From DASPHG01 sp035629775 (lineage in GTDB: Bacteria > Actinomycetota > Thermoleophilia > Solirubrobacterales > Thermoleophilaceae): a stretch of DNA of 58,284 bases. The notes under the pieces are model-generated. The model had not been told where the DNA came from and did no database searches. It saw only the letters and a program-made list of their open reading frames with translations. The translations under genes were made by a program, and so were the position numbers. Below, piece by piece: positions 17,288 to 25,234 of the stretch (positions within the stretch are counted from its first letter, which is position 1; every line of letters starts with the position of its first letter). The stretch is taken from contig DASPHG010000015.1 in NCBI GenBank assembly GCA_035629775.1, forward strand, positions 1 to 58,284, written 5' to 3'.

Positions 17288-18562
17288 GTGCCTGCCCGCC
17301 TGGCCTCGCGCGACGCCCGAATCGTGCTTGGCCTGACGGCCGTCGCGCTGCTCGCGCGTGTCGCCTTCGTGCTGGCAATCGACCGCGACAGCTTCGGCTT
17401 CGCCGACCCCGCCTTCTACCACTACGCGGCCTCCACGCTCGCGTCCGGCGACGGCTACCTCGACCTCGGCGGCGCGCCGTCCGCCCGCTGGCCCCCGGGC
17501 TACCCGTTCTTCCTGGCGCCGTTCTACGCCGTCTTCGGAAGCGACGCGCTGGTGGGTGAGCTCGTGAACGCGGTCCTGGGCGCGGCGTCAGTGCCCCTTC
17601 TCTTCCTGCTCGCGCGGCGGCTCTTCGGGCGGCGGGAGGCGCTGATCGCGGCGGCGGTGCTGGCCCTCTTCCCCGGCCAGATCCTCTACGCCGACCTGCT
17701 GCTCGCGGAGACGCTGTACGGCTTCTGGCTGCTGCTGTTCTTCCTGCTGCTCTCGGCGGTCCCACCGGAGCGACGCTGGCCCGCCCTCGCCGTCGGGGCG
17801 GCGATCGGCGTGCTCGCGCTCACGCGCAGCGAGGGTGTCTTCCTCGCGATCCCCGCACTTGCCGTCTGGTGGCCCCAGCTCGCGCGGCCGGTGCTGCTGC
17901 GCCGTGCGGCGCTGCTCGCCGCCGGGATGGCGCTGGTGATCGGGTCGTGGACCGTCCGGAACGCGATCCAGCTCGACGCGTTCATCCCGATCGCACACAA
18001 CGGCGGGCAGACGCTGTGGTCGGGCCACAACCCGGGCGCCACCGGCGGACCGACCTACCCCACCCACGGCTACCTGCCGCAGACCGACGACCCGGAGAGC
18101 CCCGAGGCCGCGCAGGAGATCGACCGGTTCCTGCGCAACGAGGCGCTCGAGTTCATCGTGGAGCACCCGCGCCGGGAGCTCGAGCTGATCCCGCTGAAGC
18201 TCATCCACCTGAACCGCGGTGACGGCGCGATCGTCCAGCCGTGGCTGAACAACGTGGCCGCCGGCGACGAGCGGCCCGTCCGTGGCAACGCATACGTCGT
18301 GCTGACCACGATCCTCGACGCGGCGTACTACGTGCTGCTGGCGCTCACCCTGATCGCGGTCGTCCTGTTCCGCCGCGCGATGTGGGCGCAACCCGTCCTG
18401 CGCGGCGTCCTCGTGCTCGGCATCGTCGCGATGGTCCTCTACGGGTTGGTCTTCTTCGGGAACCCGCGCTACCGGGCACCGCTCGAACCGCTGATGATCA
18501 TGCTGGCGGCGCCGCTGCTCGCCGCGCTGCCGGAGCTGCCCGGCCGGCGCCCGGCGAGGTGA
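17288..18562 (+). CDS. GT-C glycosyltransferase (GT39/PMT_2-like) membrane protein
   Basis: A 424-residue polytopic membrane protein of the dolichyl-phosphomannose/ArnT type, which transfers sugars from polyprenyl carriers outside the membrane. The first loop after membrane segment 1 carries the acidic pair typical of GT-C enzymes (IDRDSFGFADPAFYHYAA), and WPPGYPFFLAPFYAVFG follows as in PMT_2 proteins. About nine more hydrophobic segments and a loop with TLWSGHNPGATGGP follow. Start GTG 17288 sits 6 bases after a CATATT box. Its TGA overlaps the next GTG (GTGA), so it is coupled with the membrane protein downstream. Donor and acceptor unknown. Confidence 0.8.
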   Translation: MPARLASRDARIVLGLTAVALLARVAFVLAIDRDSFGFADPAFYHYAASTLASGDGYLDLGGAPSARWPPGYPFFLAPFYAVFGSDALVGELVNAVLGAASVPLLFLLARRLFGRREALIAAAVLALFPGQILYADLLLAETLYGFWLLLFFLLLSAVPPERRWPALAVGAAIGVLALTRSEGVFLAIPALAVWWPQLARPVLLRRAALLAAGMALVIGSWTVRNAIQLDAFIPIAHNGGQTLWSGHNPGATGGPTYPTHGYLPQTDDPESPEAAQEIDRFLRNEALEFIVEHPRRELELIPLKLIHLNRGDGAIVQPWLNNVAAGDERPVRGNAYVVLTTILDAAYYVLLALTLIAVVLFRRAMWAQPVLRGVLVLGIVAMVLYGLVFFGNPRYRAPLEPLMIMLAAPLLAALPELPGRRPAR

Positions 18563-20109
18563 CCCCGCGCGTCCAGTACGCGCTCGTCTTCGCCGGCGCG
18601 GCTCTCGTGGCCGGGTTCTCCATCCGGCGCGGGATCGACCCGTTCGACGAGGGCCTCGCGCTGCACGCGGCGGCGCGCGTGGGCGACGGCCAGCTTCCCT
18701 ACGCGGACTTCACCTGGGCGTATGGGCCCGGCCAGCCGTACCTGATCGCCGCGCTGAACGAGCTGTTCTCGCCGTCGCTGATCGCGTGGCGGATCGTGCG
18801 GGTGCTGGTGGACGCCGCCGTGGCGACGCTCGTATACGCCCTCGTGTGCCGGCATGCGCCGCGCTGGCTGGCGGTCGTCGGCGCGCTAATCGCCGCGTGC
18901 GCGATGGCGCAGCCGCTGAGCGCCAACCCGTTCCCGATCGCCCTGCTCGCCGGCCTCGGCGCGCTCGCGGTGATCACGGTCGAACCGCACTCGCCCCGGC
19001 GGGCCGCCGCCGCGGGGGCGCTGTGTGGCGTGGCCGCGGCCTGGCGGCTCGACTTCGGGCTGTATGCGGCGGCGGCGGTCGCCGTCGCCATCCTCCTGCG
19101 CCCGGCGCCGGGGCGCGAGCGCGCCCGGGCGGCCGCGTGGGCGGCGGGCGGCGCCGTCGCGGTCGGGCTCCTCGCCTACGGGCCGTTTCTCGTGGCGGCG
19201 GGACCGGCCGACCTCTGGGACGCGCTCGTGGCGACGTCGCTGCGCGACCGCGACTACTGGACGCTGCCGTTCGACTGGACCTATGACGGCGGCCTCGAGC
19301 TGTGGCCGCCGTCGGCGCTCGCGGCGGACGGGAAGGACCTGCTCGACCACTACCTGCCGGTCGTGCTCTGGGCCGCGGCGGCCAGCGCGCTCGCGGCCGC
19401 GGCGTTCGCCTGGCGGCGCGCGGGCACCGCGCCGTGGCGGTGGCTGGCGGTGCTCGCCTTCGCGGCCGGCGCCGCGCTCTACCTCAGCTCGCGGACCGAC
19501 GCGTTCCACGAGACGCCACTGATCGTGGCGCTCGCCGTCCTCCTCCCGTGGCTCGTGGCGTGGGGCCTTCGCGAGCGCCTCCACGCAGCCGCGGCTATGG
19601 CGGGCGTCGCGCTCGCGCTGGTGGCCGCGGCGGGGGTGGCGGATCGCGTCTCCGCCCTCTTCGACCCGCCGCGGCTCGAGCCGCTCGACCTGGCGATCGC
19701 CGACGGTGTGCGCGCGCGCCCTGTCGACGCCGCCGCGCTACCCGCCGTGGTCGAGACGATCCACGCGGAGGTCCCGCCCGGCGAACCGATCTACGTCGCG
19801 CCGCGGCGCTCCGACCTGGCCCGGATCGGCAATCCGCTCCTGTACGTGATGGCCGACCGGCCGAACGCCCTGCGCGACGATTTCCCCCTCCTCGCGCGGC
19901 GGTCGGTCCACGACGACGTGGTCGAGGCGCTGGCGGACGCGCGGCCGCGGATCGTCGTCCGCTGGACGGACCCCGAGTCCTCGCGCCGCGAGCCGAACCT
20001 GCGCGGGGAGCCGAGCGGCTACCGCGCGCTGGACGAGCTGCTCGCGTCCGACTACGAGCGGCTACGCGCATTCGGCCACTACGAGGTGCTGCGACTCCGC
20101 GACGGGTAG
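18559..20109 (+). CDS. Polytopic membrane protein, probable GT-C glycosyltransferase
   Basis: A 516-residue membrane protein with about ten hydrophobic segments and a 160-residue extracytoplasmic C-terminal part. The first loop has DPFDEGLALHAAARVGDGQLPYADFTWAYGPG, the acidic and aromatic arrangement seen in GT-C enzymes after the first membrane segment. The soluble tail (IYVAPRRSDLARIGNPLLYVMADRPN) resembles tails of hypothetical actinobacterial glycosyltransferases. GTG 18559 overlaps the upstream stop in GTGA, implying coupled expression with the GT39-like enzyme. A small hairpin follows the stop. Function inferred only from fold-level likeness. Confidence 0.7.
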   Translation: MTPRVQYALVFAGAALVAGFSIRRGIDPFDEGLALHAAARVGDGQLPYADFTWAYGPGQPYLIAALNELFSPSLIAWRIVRVLVDAAVATLVYALVCRHAPRWLAVVGALIAACAMAQPLSANPFPIALLAGLGALAVITVEPHSPRRAAAAGALCGVAAAWRLDFGLYAAAAVAVAILLRPAPGRERARAAAWAAGGAVAVGLLAYGPFLVAAGPADLWDALVATSLRDRDYWTLPFDWTYDGGLELWPPSALAADGKDLLDHYLPVVLWAAAASALAAAAFAWRRAGTAPWRWLAVLAFAAGAALYLSSRTDAFHETPLIVALAVLLPWLVAWGLRERLHAAAAMAGVALALVAAAGVADRVSALFDPPRLEPLDLAIADGVRARPVDAAALPAVVETIHAEVPPGEPIYVAPRRSDLARIGNPLLYVMADRPNALRDDFPLLARRSVHDDVVEALADARPRIVVRWTDPESSRREPNLRGEPSGYRALDELLASDYERLRAFGHYEVLRLRDG

Positions 20110-20124
20110 CCCCACATCGTGGGG
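20110..20124. terminator. Possible bidirectional terminator hairpin
   Basis: CCCCAC (20110-20115), loop ATC, GTGGGG (20119-20124) fill the gap between the plus stop (TAG, 20107-20109) and the minus stop (20126-20128) exactly. No T-tract follows on either side, so termination strength is uncertain. Confidence 0.5.
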
Positions 20125-20125
20125 A

Positions 20126-21316
20126 CTAGCCGAGGCGGCGCACCAGCCCACCGCGGCGGCGCTCGCGGGCGGGGCGGATCACGGGGCGCTCGAGGTTCCC
20201 CTCGCGCGACGCGCGCATCGCGCGCTCGACCTCGCGCGGGAGGACCCGGCGGAAGTGCGAGACGTCGTAGCGGCGGGCGTTCTCGACGCACACGTCCGGG
20301 TCCACGGCCGCGTCGTCGAACTCGGCGACCGTGCGCACGAGGTCGTCCACGCTGCCGTCGAAGAACGCCCCGGTGACGCCGGGCTTCACGGTTTCGAGCG
20401 CACCGCCCGCCCCGATCGAGATCACGGGCCGCCCCGCGGCCTGCGCCTCCACCGCGGCGATCCCGAACTCCTCGACGGCCGTCGCCACGAACGCGCGGCA
20501 GCCCGACAGGAGCCGCGCCGCCTCCTCGTCGGGAACCCGGCCGGCGAACTTGATCGTCGGCCCGGCGTGGCGGCGCAGGCGCCGCGCGTCCGGCCCGTCC
20601 CCCGCGATCACGAGCGGCAGCTTCAGCCGGTTGAAGGCCTCGACGGCCACGTCGATCCCCTTGTGGCGCATCAGCTCGGAGAGGATCAGGTAGTAGTCGC
20701 CGACCGGCCCCGGCGCGAACCGCTCCGTCTCGACCGGCGGGTGGACGATCTTCGAGTCGCGGCCCCAGTACGACTGGATGCGCGCCTGAGCGGTGCGCGA
20801 GATCGTCAGGTACCGGTCCACCCGCTGCGCGGCGATCCAGTCCCACTGCCGCCAGCGACGCAAGAGGCCGCGCAGCAGGGCGCGGCTGACCGGGTCGGGG
20901 CACGTCGCGAGTGTGCGCTCGCGGTCGTTCCACGCGTACCGAAACGGGTTGTAGCAATAGGACACGTGCGCGGTGGGCGGGTCGCAGATGACCGCGTGGG
21001 CCCAGGCGCTCGAGCTCGAGACGACCATGTCGAAGCTCGAGACGTCAAGCGACTCCACGGCCGCCGGATAGAGCGGCAGAAGCGTCCGGAACGTCTGCGC
21101 CGTCGGGCGCAGGCGCTGGAGGAAGGACGCGTGGACCTCGCGCCCTGCAAAGCGGCCCTCGGTGCCCTCCTCGTCGTAGATGGCGGTGAACACGGGCGCC
21201 TCCGGCCAGATGTCGCACATCGCGAGGAACACCCGGTCGGCTCCGCGCAGATCGACGAGGAAATCGTGGACCAGCGCGACGCGCGGCGTCCGCTGCGGCG
21301 GGAAGGGCGACTCCAT
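20126..21316 (-). CDS. Glycosyltransferase family 4 protein
   Basis: GT-B glycosyltransferase of 396 residues, cytoplasmic or membrane-associated. The N-terminal domain starts RVALVHDFLVDLRGADRVF and has FDMVVSSSSAWAHAV; the C-terminal domain has YYLILSELMRHKGIDVAVEAF, VIAGDGPDARRLRR and the E-x7-E motif in VEEFGIAAVEAQAAGRPVI. This order resembles mannosyltransferases of the WbaZ/RfaB kind. ATG 21316 comes 7 bases after TAGACT, a leaderless arrangement. It lies convergent with the GT-C pair and divergent from the LPRTG protein. Donor sugar unknown. Confidence 0.87.
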   Translation of the reverse strand: MESPFPPQRTPRVALVHDFLVDLRGADRVFLAMCDIWPEAPVFTAIYDEEGTEGRFAGREVHASFLQRLRPTAQTFRTLLPLYPAAVESLDVSSFDMVVSSSSAWAHAVICDPPTAHVSYCYNPFRYAWNDRERTLATCPDPVSRALLRGLLRRWRQWDWIAAQRVDRYLTISRTAQARIQSYWGRDSKIVHPPVETERFAPGPVGDYYLILSELMRHKGIDVAVEAFNRLKLPLVIAGDGPDARRLRRHAGPTIKFAGRVPDEEAARLLSGCRAFVATAVEEFGIAAVEAQAAGRPVISIGAGGALETVKPGVTGAFFDGSVDDLVRTVAEFDDAAVDPDVCVENARRYDVSHFRRVLPREVERAMRASREGNLERPVIRPARERRRGGLVRRLG

Positions 21317-21323
21317 CCGGCCG

Positions 21324-21329
21324 AGTCTA
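21324..21329 (-). promoter_or_regulatory. Putative -10 box (TAGACT) for the GT4 gene
   Basis: TAGACT on the minus strand, 7 bases before ATG 21316; leaderless geometry. Confidence 0.5.
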
Positions 21330-21373
21330 TGAAACGCCCTCCGACCGAGCCGCGACCGTGGCGGGGCGTCTGC

Positions 21374-21379
21374 CACTAT
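21374..21379 (+). promoter_or_regulatory. Putative -10 box (CACTAT) for the LPRTG protein
   Basis: CACTAT, then 8 bases, then ATG 21388; supports this ATG over the upstream in-frame GTG at 21358. Confidence 0.45.
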
Positions 21380-21387
21380 CTCCGCCG

Positions 21388-21747
21388 ATGAGACGACCCA
21401 CCACGAAAATCGCCGCGCTCGCCACCACCGCGCTCCTCGCGGCCGCGCCCGCCGCGATCGCGCAGGGCGCCGCCGACGAGCAGTACCGCGACCCGTTCGC
21501 CGGTCAGAACGACGGGGACACCCCGTCCGAGCAGCCCGCCGAGGAGCCTGCGCCGACCGGCGGCGAAGCGCCCGCCCCCACCGCGCCCGCACCGACCACC
21601 ACGGCGCCCGCCCCGACGACCGGCGCGGAGCCGGTCGCGACCACCGCGGGCGAGCTGCCCCGGACCGGCCTTCCCGCCATCGGGACCGTCGCGCTCGGCG
21701 TCGTGATGCTCGCGGGCGGGTTCGCGCTCAGGCGCCGCGCCGACTGA
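21388..21747 (+). CDS. Small secreted protein with LPRTG sorting signal
   Basis: A 119-residue exported protein of unknown function. A signal peptide (basic MRRPTTK then AALATTALLAAAPAAIAQG) is followed by about 70 residues rich in Pro, Ala, Thr and Glu. At the C-terminus LPRTG is followed by a hydrophobic segment (GTVALGVVMLAGGFAL) and RRRAD, the classic tripartite sortase signal. It is therefore probably covalently attached to the wall or retained as a membrane protein. There is no folded domain between, so it may act as a spacer or glycosylated stalk. No sortase gene is visible in the window. Confidence 0.75.
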   Translation: MRRPTTKIAALATTALLAAAPAAIAQGAADEQYRDPFAGQNDGDTPSEQPAEEPAPTGGEAPAPTAPAPTTTAPAPTTGAEPVATTAGELPRTGLPAIGTVALGVVMLAGGFALRRRAD

Positions 21748-21757
21748 CGGCCGCCGC

Positions 21758-23269
21758 TCAGCTCGCCTCCCGCGGCACGAAGGGCTGTCCCCTCCGCAGG
21801 CTCGCGCGCAGCTCGCGCAGCAGCGGGCGCTCGAGGGCGTAGGTCGCCGCGGCGGTCGCCGCGACCCAGACGGCGATTTCGGCGCCGGCCTGCCAGCCCT
21901 CGCGCGCGCCGTCCCAGCTCAGCCGCAGGGCGAGCGCGGCGGCCACCCCGAGAAGGACCGGGGCCGCAGCGCGCAGCGCCAGCAGAGGCAGGCTGACGCC
22001 CGGGAGCAGCCGCCGGACGTACACGCCCCGGACGAGCAGGACCGGCAGCACCGCGACCACGCGCGCCCACGCGAATTCCTCCGCGCCCCAGACGAACAGC
22101 GCGGGCACCGCGAGCACGGCGAAGGCGGCGACCATCACGGCGGATTCGACCGCCTGCGGCCGCGAGTCGCCCCGGGCGCGGTAGAAGGCGAACCATGAGT
22201 AGCCGATCTGCTGCAGCGCCGCCGCGACGGCCAGCCCCTGGATCAGGATGACCGCGGGCTCCCACTCGTCCCCGACGACGAACTCGACCAGGTCGGGCGC
22301 GAACAGGACGAGGCCGGCGCAGAACGTGCCGACCCACATCAGCGTGAGCCGGCCCGATTTGACGAACAGGTCCTCGAGCGTCGGCACCCGGTCGCGGATC
22401 GCGCAGATCGCCGGGTAGATCGTCGTCGTGACGACCTGGTCAGCCCGGTCGGCGTAACGGGTCAGCAGGAGCGCCAGCGTGATGAACCCGACGGCCTCGA
22501 GCCCGCCCTCGATGTCGAACGCCAGGAGCTGCCCCTGCTGCACCGCGAGCAACGCAGCCGAGCTGACGAAGATCGGCCAGGAGAACCTCGCGTAGCGGCC
22601 GACCGCTTCCCGGTCGAAGCGGATCGCGAGCGGGTACGGCGACATCCTGATCGCGACGACGACGGCGACCACGCTCGCCACGAACGGGCCGATCACGAGG
22701 CTCCATACGCCCACGTCCGCGACGAGCAGCGGCACCGCGACGACGAACGACACGACCGGCACGATCGCCTGGAGCGTCCGCACGCGGAGGAAGTCCATCC
22801 TGCGGAAGAACACCCAGCCCGGCGCCTGGAGGGCGAACGCGACCGGCAGGTAGGCGACGGCGAGGGTGAGCGCGAACAGGCGCCAGTCGCCGTAGGCCCA
22901 CGCGACGATCGGGGCGAGCAGCGCGATCACCGCCGCCGCGATTCCCGCCAGCATGAGCTCGACCGTGAACGCCTTCTGGAACTCGGCCTCCTGGTCGGCC
23001 TCCGTCTGCTGCACGAAGCCCTCGTCGACGCCGATGCGCTTCAGCTCGACGACACTCATCGCGGTGATCGAGACGACGCCGTAGAGACCGATCCCGGCCG
23101 GGCCGAGGATCGCGGTCGCGATCAGGCCCTGGGCGAGCGCGAGCAGCTGCGTGCCGCCCATGAAGACCCCGTTCAGGACCGCGCCGCGCGCGGTACGGCC
23201 GCGCAGCTCGGTCTCGGGGAACCCGAGGCGCTGCGGCGGAGTGGTGGTCTCGCCCAAGGCGGGCGTCAC
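21758..23269 (-). CDS. Lipopolysaccharide/polysaccharide flippase (Wzx-like)
   Basis: A 503-residue MOP-superfamily membrane protein with about 12-14 hydrophobic segments. It starts in the family style (GRTARGAVLNGVFMGGTQLLALAQGLIATAILGPAGIGLYGVVS) and has the polar helix VDEGFVQQTEADQEAEF typical of Polysacc_synt flippases. It would move lipid-linked glycan units across the membrane; the flippase half of the 6125 fusion is a second such activity. The start is uncertain: GTG 23269 lies inside a palindrome that also provides the -10 of the opposite gene, and the in-frame TTG at 23257 would sit 10 bases after a minus-strand TAGCGT box. Confidence 0.85.
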   Translation of the reverse strand: MTPALGETTTPPQRLGFPETELRGRTARGAVLNGVFMGGTQLLALAQGLIATAILGPAGIGLYGVVSITAMSVVELKRIGVDEGFVQQTEADQEAEFQKAFTVELMLAGIAAAVIALLAPIVAWAYGDWRLFALTLAVAYLPVAFALQAPGWVFFRRMDFLRVRTLQAIVPVVSFVVAVPLLVADVGVWSLVIGPFVASVVAVVVAIRMSPYPLAIRFDREAVGRYARFSWPIFVSSAALLAVQQGQLLAFDIEGGLEAVGFITLALLLTRYADRADQVVTTTIYPAICAIRDRVPTLEDLFVKSGRLTLMWVGTFCAGLVLFAPDLVEFVVGDEWEPAVILIQGLAVAAALQQIGYSWFAFYRARGDSRPQAVESAVMVAAFAVLAVPALFVWGAEEFAWARVVAVLPVLLVRGVYVRRLLPGVSLPLLALRAAAPVLLGVAAALALRLSWDGAREGWQAGAEIAVWVAATAAATYALERPLLRELRASLRRGQPFVPREAS

Positions 23270-23277
23270 GCTAGCGT
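23268..23277. promoter_or_regulatory. Perfect palindrome ACGCTAGCGT forming two opposed TAGCGT boxes
   Basis: Plus: TAGCGT (23272-23277), 8 bases, GTG 23286. Minus: TAGCGT (23273-23268) overlaps the proposed GTG 23269 and precedes TTG 23257 by 10 bases. TAGCGT is also the -10 candidate of the AftD-like gene. Confidence 0.55.
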
Positions 23278-23285
23278 GCGCGCCG

Positions 23286-24149
23286 GTGCTCGCCCTGCTG
23301 ACGGTCACGCACGATTCCCGGCCGGAGCTCGAGGCCCTGCTGCGGTCGGTGGACGAGCACCTGCCGGGCGCCGAGGTCGTGGTGGCCGACTCGGGCTCGA
23401 CGGACGGGTCGGCCGACGCCGCGCGTGCGTGGAGCGGCGGGGCGCGCGTCGTCGAGCTGGGCGAGAACGTCGGCTTCGGCCGCGCGAACAACGCCGGCCT
23501 GGCCGAGGTGCGCCAGCCGGTCACGGTGCTCGTGAACCCCGACGTGGAGCTCGTGGACGACTCGCTGCGGGCGCTCGCAGACGAGGCGCAGGCCGGCCCC
23601 GAGCGGCTGCTCGCGCCGACCGTGCTCCTACCCGGTGGACGGCTCCAGGACTCGGTGCAGCTCGATCCGCGCTCGCCGCTCCGGCTTCCGCAGGTGGTCC
23701 TGCCGGGCCGGCTGCTCCCCGCGGCCGTCCAGCCGTGGAAGGCGACGGAGCCTCGCCGCGTCGGGTGGGCGGTGGGCTGCTGCATCGCCGCGCGGACCGA
23801 GGTGCTGCGCGCCCTCGGCCCGTTCGCCGACGACGTCTTCCTGTACGGCGAGGACCTCGACCTCGGTCTGCGCGCTGCCGAGCGCGGCATCGACACCTGG
23901 TTCTGGCCGCAGGCCCGCGTGCTGCACCGGCGCGCCCACACGACGGCGCGCGCGTTCGGCGGCGAGCCGTACGACCTGCTCGCGCGGCGGCGGCTCGAGG
24001 TGGTCGAGAAGCGGCGCGGTCGCCGCGCCGCCCTGCTCGACGCCGCCGTGCTGGCGGCGACCCACGCGATCCGCGCACCGTTCTCGCGGCGGGACCGCGC
24101 CCACCTCGCCGCGACCGTCCGGGCGGCCCGCGCGTCGCGTACGCCATGA
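23286..24149 (+). CDS. Glycosyltransferase family 2 (rhamnosyltransferase-like)
   Basis: GT-A fold transferase of 287 residues. LALLTVTHDSRPELEALLRSV opens the Rossmann-like domain, VVVADSGSTDGS binds the nucleotide, NVGFGRANNAGL and the NPDVEL motif (in place of DxD) mark the rhamnosyltransferase-like branch, and GEDLDLGLRAAERG is the expected catalytic-acid region. It would add rhamnose or another sugar to a lipid-linked glycan in the cytoplasm. GTG 23286 is 8 bases after TAGCGT. Its end overlaps the next ATG (ATGA), so it is co-translated with the following GT4. Confidence 0.88.
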   Translation: MLALLTVTHDSRPELEALLRSVDEHLPGAEVVVADSGSTDGSADAARAWSGGARVVELGENVGFGRANNAGLAEVRQPVTVLVNPDVELVDDSLRALADEAQAGPERLLAPTVLLPGGRLQDSVQLDPRSPLRLPQVVLPGRLLPAAVQPWKATEPRRVGWAVGCCIAARTEVLRALGPFADDVFLYGEDLDLGLRAAERGIDTWFWPQARVLHRRAHTTARAFGGEPYDLLARRRLEVVEKRRGRRAALLDAAVLAATHAIRAPFSRRDRAHLAATVRAARASRTP

Positions 24150-25234
24150 GCGGCACGGTCCTCTTCGTGTCCTACACGGGCGACGCCTGGGGCTCCGACC
24201 GGCTGCTCGGCGACTTCGCCACCGGTCTCGCGCCCCCGGTGGCGGTCGCCTGCCCCGACGGCCCGCTGGCCGAACGCCTCCGCGCCGCCGGTGTCGAGCA
24301 CGTCCCCGTCGCGCGGCGGCCGCTCGACATGCGCGCGAGCGCGCGCGACCGGGCGGCGACCCCGCTCCGGATCGCCGGCCTCGCGCGCGAGGCGCGGCGG
24401 GCGGCGCGCCGGCTTCGGCCCGCCGTCGTGGTCGGCTGGAACTCGCGCGGGCTGCTCGCGGCGGCCCCCGCCGCCCGCGGCAGCCGTCTCGTCCTCCACC
24501 AGAACGAGATGCCGCGCGGGCTGTTCGTCCGCCGAGCGGTGCACGCGGTGGCCCGCCGGTGTGACCTCGCCGTGGCGCTCTCCCAGACGATCGCCGCCGA
24601 CCTGAGCGTGCCCGCGTCGGTCGTGCGTGGTGGAGTCGACCTCGCCCGGTACACCGCGGAGTGGCCGCGGCCGGGACCCCCGACGGCGCTGTTCCTGGCA
24701 GCGCTCGTCCCGTGGAAGCGGCCGGACCTCGCGCTGGAGGCGGTCGCGCTCGCGGCCCGCGACGTGCCCGACCTGCGGCTCGTCGTCGCCGGCGAGCCGA
24801 TCGGCGCCCAGGAGGAGCTGGTCGAGCAGCTCACCCGCCGCGCATCCGCACCAGACCTCGCCGGGCGGGTCGAATTCGCCGGCCGCGTGGAGGACCCCCG
24901 CCCTCTGCTGGCCCAGTCTCACTGCCTCCTCCATGCCGCCGACAAGGAGCCGTACGGAATGGCGATGGTGGAGGCGCTCGCCGCCGGCCTGCCCGTGGTC
25001 GCGCCCGCGGCGGGCGGCCCGACCGAGATTTACCAGGGGGCCTGGCCCCCTGGTAAATCCTCGCCTGTTCGCCTCTACCCGCCCGGTGACGCTGATGCGG
25101 CCGCCGCTGCGCTCGTCGCGGTGCTGGCGGATCCGGAGCCGCTCGGGCGGGCGGGGCGCGCGGTCGCCGAGCGCAGCCACACGCTCGCGGCCGCTCAGGC
25201 GCGCTACCGGGAGCTGATCGACCCGCTCAGGTGA
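24146..25234 (+). CDS. Glycosyltransferase family 4 protein carrying an in-frame palindromic insert
   Basis: GT-B transferase of 362 residues. FLAALVPWKRPDLALEAV, LVVAGEPIG, EPYGMAMVEALAAGLPVV (E-x7-E type) and the final GGPTE...LYPPGD are the expected C-terminal domain motifs. Between GGPTE and LYPPGD there are 15 residues, about 6-8 more than usual, because a perfect 33-base palindrome (25027-25059) lies there in frame, encoding IYQGAWPPGK. The loop normally contacts the sugar-nucleotide, so activity could be altered, though the frame is open. Starts by ATGA overlap with the GT2 gene. Its 3' end overlaps the convergent GT4 by 8 bases. Confidence 0.85.
   Translation: MSGTVLFVSYTGDAWGSDRLLGDFATGLAPPVAVACPDGPLAERLRAAGVEHVPVARRPLDMRASARDRAATPLRIAGLAREARRAARRLRPAVVVGWNSRGLLAAAPAARGSRLVLHQNEMPRGLFVRRAVHAVARRCDLAVALSQTIAADLSVPASVVRGGVDLARYTAEWPRPGPPTALFLAALVPWKRPDLALEAVALAARDVPDLRLVVAGEPIGAQEELVEQLTRRASAPDLAGRVEFAGRVEDPRPLLAQSHCLLHAADKEPYGMAMVEALAAGLPVVAPAAGGPTEIYQGAWPPGKSSPVRLYPPGDADAAAAALVAVLADPEPLGRAGRAVAERSHTLAAAQARYRELIDPLR
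25027..25059. repeat. Perfect 33-base palindromic element inside a GT4 gene
   Basis: Left arm GATTTACCAGGGGGCC (25027-25042), single centre base T (25043), and the exact reverse complement at 25044-25059: 16-bp arms without mismatch. The GGGGGCC/GGCCCCC core matches the element at 44071-44097. It encodes 11 in-frame codons with no stop. It looks like a REP-type mobile palindrome tolerated inside a coding region. Confidence 0.85.
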
